5,797 bases of DNA, taken from NCBI GenBank assembly GCA_024762375.1, contig JANTHQ010000145.1, forward strand, positions 1-5,797, in the 5' to 3' direction. A program made the translations under genes and the position numbers. Source of the DNA: Anaerolineaceae bacterium (GTDB lineage Bacteria > Chloroflexota > Anaerolineae > 4572-78). The notes beneath the pieces were generated by a model. It was not told the DNA's origin, did not search any database, and saw only the letters and a list, made by a program, of their open reading frames with translations. Positions 1 through 5,186 of the stretch are shown here, in pieces. Every line of letters begins with the position of its first letter. The stretch's first letter is position 1.

Positions 1-1240
1 TCGCCGGAACGGTGGTCGCGGTGGCGGTGGGAACGGGTGTATCGGTGGCCGTCGGCGCCGGGGTTGGTGTGTCGGTGGGCTGCGGTGTGGGTGTCGGGCC
101 GGCAACCACCGGAACGGTTTCGGCATTGTCGGATGGCACATAATCAGCCGCGACCCATCCATGCCCGTCCGGTGTATCGGGGTAGGTGATATACCACCAT
201 GACCCGGCCTGATTTTGCCCGATTATTTCGACTTCGGTATTGGCTGCCAGCCGTCCCACAACCTCATATTGAGTGCCGGGGCCGGCGCGAACATTCAAAT
301 CGGTGCGAACAACTCCCATCGGCGTGCCCACAACTGCCGGGGTAGCGGTTGGCGTGGGCGTTGGTGTCGCTTTTGGCGTTAATACCGAACCGACCACATT
401 TAAGTTGATGGTCGTCGGAGCAGATTCGCCGCCGCTGGTATTAAACGCCCGTACCGAAAGCGAATATGAACCTTCCACCTGCGGCGTCCATTCCAAAACG
501 GCGGTAAAGGGCGATTGTCCGCGCGGAGCCGGGCTGCTGGCTTCGGCAACTTTTTGCCCGCCCACCCACAGTTCCAGCCGAACCACACCGGCGGCATCGG
601 TGGCGGTAGCCTGTACCACCACTTTCTGCCCCACGTCAAATTCGCTGCCATTTACGGGCGACGAGATGATAACAGTGGGAATATCGGTGGTGACAGCCTG
701 GCGGTTGTTTCGGAACAGAAAAACGGATGCGCCGATGATTGCCACCACCAGCACCGCCAAAAGCGCCAACCCGGTCCAGAGCAACCAATTTCCGCCACCC
801 TGCCCGCCCGAAAAGGCATACGACGCTGAACTTTGGTATGTTTGCCATGGAATGTCATCGCGGTCTTTGCCGCCCTGTGCCGCCACGCCGACGGTTTTGG
901 GTGCAGAAAACCCGGTCACGCTGAATACGGATGCGCCGATGCTGATGGTTTCGGTGGGTTGCAGCACGTGCGGGCTGTAAATTCGTTTGCCGTTTACCAG
1001 CGTGCCGTTGGTGCTCCCCAAATCTTCCAAAATGAGTTGCTCGCCGTCGCGGCGCAAAACCGCATGATACCGCGACACACGCGGGTCATCCAAACTGATG
1101 TCGTTGTCGGGGGCGCGTCCAAACGTTAGCGTGTCACCCTCAAAGGGAAATCCTTTCCCTGCTAGCGGACCGGCATGAACTTCCAATCGCAATTCGCTGT
1201 CGGGTGTTGCCGGTTGCGCATTCGGTGTGCTATTATCCAT
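1..1240 (-). CDS. FHA-domain transmembrane protein with Ig-like and SH3 modules (3' end missing)
   Basis: 413 codons are visible without a stop; the C-terminus lies past the left edge. The ATG at 1240-1238 has GAGGA six bases upstream. Residues about 17-110 form an FHA domain, which reads phosphothreonine on partner proteins. Its signature residues are present: G41-R42, S56-R57-Y58-H59, the STNGT loop at 76-80 and N83-G84. A low-complexity Gly/Ser stretch leads to one hydrophobic segment (about 152-176). Next come an Ig-like module (about 188-283), a Thr-Pro linker (287-301), a bacterial SH3 module (about 311-370, with LNVR-GP and GW motifs) and a second Thr-Pro linker running off the window. 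There is no signal peptide, so the membrane segment acts as the anchor. With FHA inside and Ig/SH3 outside it would link kinase signalling to the cell surface. This topology is inferred, and the RNNR just after the membrane segment argues mildly against it. It is the last visible gene of the operon, 35 bases after lipoprotein B. The exact role is unknown. Confidence 0.93.
   Translation of the reverse strand, partial: MDNSTPNAQPATPDSELRLEVHAGPLAGKGFPFEGDTLTFGRAPDNDISLDDPRVSRYHAVLRRDGEQLILEDLGSTNGTLVNGKRIYSPHVLQPTETISIGASVFSVTGFSAPKTVGVAAQGGKDRDDIPWQTYQSSASYAFSGGQGGGNWLLWTGLALLAVLVVAIIGASVFLFRNNRQAVTTDIPTVIISSPVNGSEFDVGQKVVVQATATDAAGVVRLELWVGGQKVAEASSPAPRGQSPFTAVLEWTPQVEGSYSLSVRAFNTSGGESAPTTINLNVVGSVLTPKATPTPTPTATPAVVGTPMGVVRTDLNVRAGPGTQYEVVGRLAANTEVEIIGQNQAGSWWYITYPDTPDGHGWVAADYVPSDNAETVPVVAGPTPTPQPTDTPTPAPTATDTPVPTATATTVPA
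2..106 (-). repeat. Thr-Pro linker coding repeat in the FHA gene
   Basis: Codes for a low-complexity stretch from about residue 379 to the left edge (residue 413), dominated by TPTP, TDTP and TAT units. On the plus strand it reads as GT/GG-rich DNA. Such linkers are flexible stalks of surface proteins and are frequent in Chloroflexota. The repeat is imperfect and makes other frames look open. Confidence 0.75.
279..303 (+). repeat. SH3-module DNA repeat, copy 1 (FHA gene)
   Basis: 25 bases matching 2288-2312 at 24 positions, in the same orientation. The single mismatch is at 286. It codes, on the minus strand, for the DLNVR-GP core of the SH3 module. Confidence 0.8.
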
Positions 1241-1246
1241 TCACAA

Positions 1247-1251
1247 TCCTC
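1247..1251 (-). promoter_or_regulatory. Ribosome-binding site of the FHA gene
   Basis: GAGGA on the minus strand, six bases before the ATG at 1240. It lies in the 35-base gap after lipoprotein B and supports this start and translation from a shared transcript. Confidence 0.65.
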
Positions 1252-1275
1252 AAAATAGTGGTCGGTGGTTGTTCT

Positions 1276-2835
1276 TTACGGGCGGTCAATACGCGGGTTG
1301 AGCCAAATTGCCCAATCCTGGTCTGCATTGCCATTTGCCTCGACCCGTAATTGAAACCAACCGGCATTATAGCCGTTAAGTGGACTTAAATCAACCTCAA
1401 GGGTCTGTAATTCGCCGTCATACTCTTTTGTCAGCTCGCCCATACATTCGCCGTCAATCATCGTAAAATAGCAAAATTTAAATGTGACGCCATTCGAGAA
1501 TGTGGCCCCTTTCAAAAAACCAACGTCTGCCACAAATTTATCGCCGGATTTTATTTCAAAATCCACGTCGTATGAACCCATAATCGCGCCATCAGATATC
1601 CACTGCGGATGTGTTTCCAGCACCACGCCGGGCACGGTGTCATCTTCCAGCATGACATTTTCCTGCGGGATGACAAATCCGCGTGGGTCGTTGGCGTCTC
1701 CATTCCACGGCAAACCTTCGCCACTGCCGTTTTCCCATGTGGCCGATGGCCCCTTTTCGATAAAATCATACACCACTTCTACCGGTTTGGGCGAGACAAC
1801 CACCGTCACCGTGGCTTCGACATCGCCGCGCGCGTTGGATGCTACCAGCCGGTAGATGGTGGTCACATCGGGCGTTACCTGCATGTCGCCCGGCGCAACC
1901 ACGCCCGCATCGCCGCCGGGATAGAGGAAGATTTGGTCGGCACCGCTCACATCCCACTGCAACAGCACGGTTTCACCGGCGGTGATGTTGAGTTTGTCCG
2001 CCCGAAAATAGTGTATGACCGGAAAATCAGGCAATGGCGGCTGCGTCGGGGTGGGTGTAGACACCGGAGTGGCGGTTGGAATGGGCGTGGGCGTGGGCGG
2101 GCTGACGATAACCGGCACATTTTCGGCATGCAGGGCCGTGCCATACGCTGCATTTCCGGACACCCATCCCTGCCCGTTGGGCGCACCGGCAAACGCTATC
2201 AACCACCATGTATGTTCGGCATTCACACCCAAAATTTCGGCAGACATATCGGCCGGTAAAATACCGACCACTTCAAAATCGGTGGAAGGGCCGGTGCGAA
2301 CATTCAAATCGGCGATGGCCAGCAATGTTGGCACTTGTGGAGTGGGTGTGGACGTCACAGTCGGTGTGGCGCTGGGAATTGCGGTGGCTGAAGGTTCAAT
2401 ATTTTCGCCGGATACCGGCGCGGGGGTAAACGTTCGCCGCACCACTGTAACCTGTGCCATCGGCTCGCCCACCGAAACGGTAACAACCGCCGGTTCGCTT
2501 TGATTGCCATCCACATCAACCGCTCGCACTTCCAGCCGGTATGAGCCGGTGGTTGCCGGTGTCCATCGCTGTGTCATTGAAAACGACTGTTCTCCGGCGG
2601 CTTCGGTCACATCGGTGAGTTGGCCGTTCACGTAAAATTCCACGCGGTCAATGCCCGATTGACTCACACCGATTGCCTTGATTTCTGTGGACTGCCCCAC
2701 GGTTAACACCGCGTTGTTTTCCGGTTTTGCCACCGATACCACCGGTGCAGGAGCTTTCGCCAAGCGGCAGCCAACCAGCCCGACCGCTACCAGCATCATC
2801 AGCACGATCAGTTTTACCCGGTTTTCCCGTTTCAT
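1276..2835 (-). CDS. Lipoprotein B: Ig-like, SH3, Ig-like and C-terminal beta-domain
   Basis: A 519-residue exported protein. A basic N-terminus (KRENRVK) and hydrophobic core end in the lipobox LVGC, giving a lipidated Cys23 and anchoring to the outer face of the membrane. Domains in order: Ig-like module (about 32-122); Thr-Pro linker (about 147-168); bacterial SH3 module (about 170-235, with DLNVRTGP, WW and GQGW motifs), a type that often binds peptidoglycan or peptides; Thr-Pro linker (246-268); second Ig-like module (about 271-348, with the pattern I-x-x-F-x-A ... LQW-V-GA); and a C-terminal domain (about 352-519) ending in WLNPRI. Cys455 and Cys464 could form a disulfide. The C-terminal domain resembles NPCBM-like or jelly-roll carbohydrate-binding folds only in outline, so sugar binding is a guess. 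No catalytic motif is seen. The ATG follows a strong AGGAGG. It lies 26 bases after lipoprotein A, its paralogue, and shares its Ig-SH3-linker segment with the FHA gene downstream. No family name is recognised for the whole protein. Confidence 0.93.
   Translation of the reverse strand: MKRENRVKLIVLMMLVAVGLVGCRLAKAPAPVVSVAKPENNAVLTVGQSTEIKAIGVSQSGIDRVEFYVNGQLTDVTEAAGEQSFSMTQRWTPATTGSYRLEVRAVDVDGNQSEPAVVTVSVGEPMAQVTVVRRTFTPAPVSGENIEPSATAIPSATPTVTSTPTPQVPTLLAIADLNVRTGPSTDFEVVGILPADMSAEILGVNAEHTWWLIAFAGAPNGQGWVSGNAAYGTALHAENVPVIVSPPTPTPIPTATPVSTPTPTQPPLPDFPVIHYFRADKLNITAGETVLLQWDVSGADQIFLYPGGDAGVVAPGDMQVTPDVTTIYRLVASNARGDVEATVTVVVSPKPVEVVYDFIEKGPSATWENGSGEGLPWNGDANDPRGFVIPQENVMLEDDTVPGVVLETHPQWISDGAIMGSYDVDFEIKSGDKFVADVGFLKGATFSNGVTFKFCYFTMIDGECMGELTKEYDGELQTLEVDLSPLNGYNAGWFQLRVEANGNADQDWAIWLNPRIDRP
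2032..2100 (-). repeat. Thr-Pro linker coding repeat in lipoprotein B
   Basis: Codes for residues about 246-268, between the SH3 module and the second Ig-like module, with TPTPIPT and TPTPTQ units. Its position after the SH3 module matches the linker at the left edge of the FHA gene, which supports common descent of the two segments. Confidence 0.75.
2288..2312 (+). repeat. SH3-module DNA repeat, copy 2 (lipoprotein B)
   Basis: Partner of 279-303, with the mismatch at 2295. The same codons are used for Leu, Asn, Val and Arg in both copies, so the similarity is at DNA level as well as in the protein. Confidence 0.8.
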
Positions 2836-2842
2836 GGTTTAG

Positions 2843-2848
2843 CCTCCT
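2843..2848 (-). promoter_or_regulatory. Ribosome-binding site of lipoprotein B
   Basis: A perfect AGGAGG on the minus strand, seven bases before the ATG at 2835 and inside the 26-base gap after lipoprotein A. It fixes the start and suggests strong independent translation. Confidence 0.8.
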
Positions 2849-2861
2849 GTTTCGATATTTT

Positions 2862-4445
2862 CTACCGCTTTAATGCTGCCGTGACCCAAACTGCCACCGG
2901 ATCGTTCACGTTGGGGCCATAGTTTACCTGCAAAATAAACTCGCCCAGCGCCCCCGCCGGAACGCCGGTCAGCGGTAGCGATTGGCTCACCGGTGTACCA
3001 TCGGGGTTGACCACCACCGCCCCCAATTGAATGGGCGGCTGTCCCACGGGCGCAAAAGCCACACTGTATGTCGCGCCACTCGATGCGGTGACACCGGAAA
3101 GATATGCAAATTTTAATTCTATCACATCGGTGGGTTGCGTGCCCCCCGCCAAATTGAAACTATACCGCCCCTGCACAAACGCTGCGGTCACCGGATTAAC
3201 TTCCAGCACACGAGCAACACCGGTTCCGTTTTGCAGGGTGATGTTGTCGCGCCACAGGGCATACGCCGATAGCGGCTGTGGTGGAGTTTGCGCCAGCGGG
3301 TCAAACCCAAACGTTATCGGCGAACCACTATCGGTTTGCCACACCGCCGTATTTGCCGCCGAAACAAAATCTATCAGCACCGTTTGCGGCGGTATATTCA
3401 CCGTCACGGTCACTGCTTTGGTGGAAACACACGTCCCATCGGCGGCGGTCAGCGTATAGACGGTAGTGCTCGGCGGCGAAACTGTGAGCGTGTTGTTACC
3501 CGGTAACCCCACATTCGGGTTGATACTGATTTGCTGTGCGCCCGAAACCTGCCACTGTAAAATGGCAGACTGGCCAACATTGATGGTACTCGGTTGGGCG
3601 GTGAATAGTTGAATATCCGGATTTTGGCACACCTGCGGCACCGAAAATTCCACAAAAAACTGTGCGCCAAACGGATTTCCCTGCGGGTCAAACAGTCGCC
3701 ATTCGCTGCGATAATTGCCCGGCGCAGTTGGCGCGGTAATGGTGATGCTGATGTCCACGGTTGCTCCCGCCGGAACCGGCGGCACAACCGGCGAAACCGC
3801 ACCCAGAACCGGGCCATCAACCAATTTGAACGTATATGCGGCATGCCAATCGCACGTGCCCGTATTTTTGATGCGCCACGTTTTGATAACCGTTTCGCCC
3901 GGCTGAAGCTGCGAACCGTCCGGTACTGTGACGTCGCTCACCAGCGCCGAATCTTTCGCGCAGGCCACGGCAGTTGATGTGGGTGTGGGTTCGCTTGCAG
4001 CCGTCAGCGGCGCAGTCGAAACAGAAATTGCATCGGCTACTGCTGTTACTTTGATGATTTTTTCGGATGGCAGAACATTCGGATTGACGGGAAAAGCGCG
4101 AAGGATAAATGTATATTCTCCCGGTTTTGTGGGGATATATTCGTTTTCGACTTTAAAATAGTTTTGCGAAAATGGTGGGTTTTGAATATCAACCAGTTCG
4201 CCGTTTACCCAAAATTGAACATCACGGATGCCGTCGGGGTCGCTGTGCGCAGAAGTGATGGTAATTTTCTGCCCCACCGGCACCGGATTGGGGATAACCT
4301 CATCAAGCACAATAGAATCGACCGTTCGTTTGGGGAGGGGATTGATGCGGGAGGCGATAAATTTCGGCGTGGTAGAACATGCCGAGAGAAGCGGCAATAA
4401 TATCAAAAACAGCCATAAAAGTGTGTTCTGTTTTTTTATCGTCAC
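2862..4445 (-). CDS. Lipoprotein A: Ig-like, NBR1-type Ig, Ig-like and C-terminal beta-domain
   Basis: A 527-residue exported protein starting with GTG (4445-4443), supported by GGAGG five bases upstream. Two lysines, a hydrophobic core and the lipobox LSAC give a lipidated Cys23. Domains in order: Ig-like module (about 42-135, with VGQ, F-WVNGE and GEYTF motifs); short Thr/Pro linker (about 150-160); NBR1-type Ig domain, also called FW (about 162-270, with KTWRIKNTGTCDW at 188-200, SEW at 247-249 and FGAQFF at 259-264); second Ig-like module (about 273-350, with LQWQVSGA); and a C-terminal domain (about 353-527) similar in layout to that of lipoprotein B. Cys162/Cys198 and Cys273/Cys339 sit where domain disulfides would be expected. 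Three of the four tryptophans that name the FW domain are present; the third is replaced around V209. In eukaryotic NBR1 this domain recruits autophagy cargo; in bacteria it is common in surface proteins of unknown role. No catalytic motif is seen. It lies 24 bases after the small membrane-protein gene. Confidence 0.92.
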   Translation of the reverse strand: MTIKKQNTLLWLFLILLPLLSACSTTPKFIASRINPLPKRTVDSIVLDEVIPNPVPVGQKITITSAHSDPDGIRDVQFWVNGELVDIQNPPFSQNYFKVENEYIPTKPGEYTFILRAFPVNPNVLPSEKIIKVTAVADAISVSTAPLTAASEPTPTSTAVACAKDSALVSDVTVPDGSQLQPGETVIKTWRIKNTGTCDWHAAYTFKLVDGPVLGAVSPVVPPVPAGATVDISITITAPTAPGNYRSEWRLFDPQGNPFGAQFFVEFSVPQVCQNPDIQLFTAQPSTINVGQSAILQWQVSGAQQISINPNVGLPGNNTLTVSPPSTTVYTLTAADGTCVSTKAVTVTVNIPPQTVLIDFVSAANTAVWQTDSGSPITFGFDPLAQTPPQPLSAYALWRDNITLQNGTGVARVLEVNPVTAAFVQGRYSFNLAGGTQPTDVIELKFAYLSGVTASSGATYSVAFAPVGQPPIQLGAVVVNPDGTPVSQSLPLTGVPAGALGEFILQVNYGPNVNDPVAVWVTAALKR

Positions 4446-4450
4446 AAATG

Positions 4451-4455
4451 CCTCC
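4451..4455 (-). promoter_or_regulatory. Ribosome-binding site that selects the GTG start of lipoprotein A
   Basis: GGAGG on the minus strand, five bases before GTG at 4445. Because the start codon is not ATG, this site together with the immediately following lipoprotein signal peptide decides the start. Confidence 0.7.
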
Positions 4456-4469
4456 GAGCGCCTCGCTTG

Positions 4470-4958
4470 CTATCCGTAATCCTTAAACAATCCCGCCAAA
4501 CCCAGTCCAAACATTGCGCCACCGATGATGAGAAATACCAAACCCAGTATCAACCCCAGCCACACATCGCCCTTTGAGAAAGCCACCCACCCCCCTGTCA
4601 GCCCGCCGGTTAAAAAAATCCCGCCAAGCCCCATCAGCAGAACGTGGATGTTCCCCAGCGGCCGCAGGAAAGTCAGAACTTCTTTCCCCAAAATACCGGC
4701 GAAAATAAACGCCAGCAGCCAAATAGATATTTGAGCCGGCAGAAACCAACTCGGCAGTGTGGGGTCGGCGCCAAAACCGAATGGCACACACCCGAATATC
4801 GCTCCCCATAGCGCAAAAAAAATGCTTTGCAACAGGCCCATTTGCCCTTCGCCGCGCATCATCTGCCACAAACTGCGAGCCGCGTTGCCGACGGCGGCGG
4901 CACCAATGGCGTGAAACATCGATAAAAACGCCAACAAAAAAAACGGGTTATCTTCCAT
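4470..4958 (-). CDS. Small five-segment membrane protein, family not recognised
   Basis: A 162-residue very hydrophobic protein. Likely membrane segments are at about 6-27, 41-62, 72-91, 103-126 and 131-157. The positive residues R28 and R35 (first loop), K92 and R99 (third loop) and K159 (tail) fit an N-outside, C-inside arrangement by the positive-inside rule. Gly-rich helix faces in the last two segments (GGLTGG, GLGLAG) suggest tight packing. No transporter, enzyme or protease motif is seen, and there are no conserved charged residues inside the segments. The ATG at 4958 is the first possible one: an in-frame TGA lies at 4979-4977, only 18 bases upstream. It is the first gene after the predicted promoter, and lipoprotein A follows after 24 bases. 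It could be a membrane partner for the lipoproteins or the FHA protein, but this rests on position only. Confidence 0.87.
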   Translation of the reverse strand: MEDNPFFLLAFLSMFHAIGAAAVGNAARSLWQMMRGEGQMGLLQSIFFALWGAIFGCVPFGFGADPTLPSWFLPAQISIWLLAFIFAGILGKEVLTFLRPLGNIHVLLMGLGGIFLTGGLTGGWVAFSKGDVWLGLILGLVFLIIGGAMFGLGLAGLFKDYG

Positions 4959-4969
4959 AGAATGCCATG

Positions 4970-4975
4970 CTCCCC
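4970..4975 (-). promoter_or_regulatory. Possible ribosome-binding site of the small membrane protein
   Basis: GGGGAG on the minus strand, 11 bases before the ATG at 4958, which is longer than usual spacing. It would lie at or within a few bases of the 5' end of the message if the promoter next to it is used. Confidence 0.45.
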
Positions 4976-4981
4976 ATCAAA

Positions 4982-5010
4982 ATTATATCTCAATTTGGCA
5001 ATTTAATCAA
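4982..5010 (-). promoter_or_regulatory. Predicted sigma-70-type promoter of the four-gene operon
   Basis: On the minus strand, a -35 box TTGATT (5010-5005, four of six consensus bases) is followed by exactly 17 bases and a perfect -10 box TATAAT (4987-4982). Transcription would begin near 4977-4975, leaving a leader of about 17-19 bases before the first gene. It points to the four closely spaced genes and sits in the only long gap between genes in this window. No extended -10 motif is present. The match was made by eye. Confidence 0.72.
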
Positions 5011-5085
5011 CATAAGATTTCGGCGGATTTTTGCCCATTTGATGCAGTGCGCCACTTTCGGCGGCGGCGATGGCCGGCATCAACC

Positions 5086-5101
5086 GCGAAAGGTATTTCG
5101 C
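5086..5101. repeat. Short perfect inverted repeat
   Basis: GCGAAA and TTTCGC face each other across a four-base loop (GGTA). The stem extends to about eight pairs on the minus strand if one G-T pair is allowed. It lies about 75 bases upstream of the -35 box. With no T-run after it, it is not a classical terminator. It could be a protein-binding palindrome or a structure at the end of the hydrolase message. Confidence 0.5.
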
Positions 5102-5186
5102 AGTGGCAATAGTCCGTACCAGACAGTGCAGTATTCAATTGTATTTTGAGGACTGTTTTTGGGCAAACCCGCCTGCCCCGGAAGAA

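Larger units (their letters stand above)
4959..5186 (-). other. Intergenic region between the hydrolase gene and the operon
   Basis: The only long gap in the window (228 bases). Its left part is AT-rich and holds the promoter and start region of the operon. Its middle is GC-rich and contains the hairpin at 5086-5101. Its right part holds a five-base-pair GGGCA/TGCCC stem (5161-5165 with 5174-5178) just after the hydrolase stop. No stem followed by a T-run on the minus strand was found, so a classical Rho-independent terminator for the hydrolase gene is not visible. No convincing gene is seen on either strand. Confidence 0.7.

Noticed and set aside
1..110. GT/GG-rich tandem pattern as a CRISPR array or non-coding satellite
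   Set aside because: The units are irregular, stay in a single open frame coding for Thr-Pro repeats, and have no constant repeat-spacer lengths.
273..980. 235-codon open frame on the plus strand
   Set aside because: It lies entirely opposite the FHA gene. Its Gly-Val repeats are the reverse reading of the Thr-Pro linker, and the minus-strand frame shows clear FHA, Ig and SH3 motifs.
1609..2259. 216-codon open frame on the plus strand
   Set aside because: It is antisense to lipoprotein B, with a His/Arg-rich composition and no recognisable motif.
2015..2503. 162-codon open frame on the plus strand
   Set aside because: It is antisense to the SH3 and linker part of lipoprotein B. Its GVGV repeats are a by-product of the Thr-Pro codons.
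4967..5149. 60-codon open frame on the plus strand in the intergenic gap
   Set aside because: It runs across the predicted promoter, overlaps the start region of the operon, has no convincing ribosome-binding site and has no recognisable protein features.
5143..5153. TATTTTGAGGA on the plus strand, matching the bases before the FHA gene start on the minus strand (1256-1246 region)
   Set aside because: An eleven-base match with no gene following it on the plus strand; most likely chance.
5161..5178. GGGCA/TGCCC stem as a Rho-independent terminator of the hydrolase gene
   Set aside because: On the minus strand it is followed by A residues, not T residues. The T-run lies on the wrong side.
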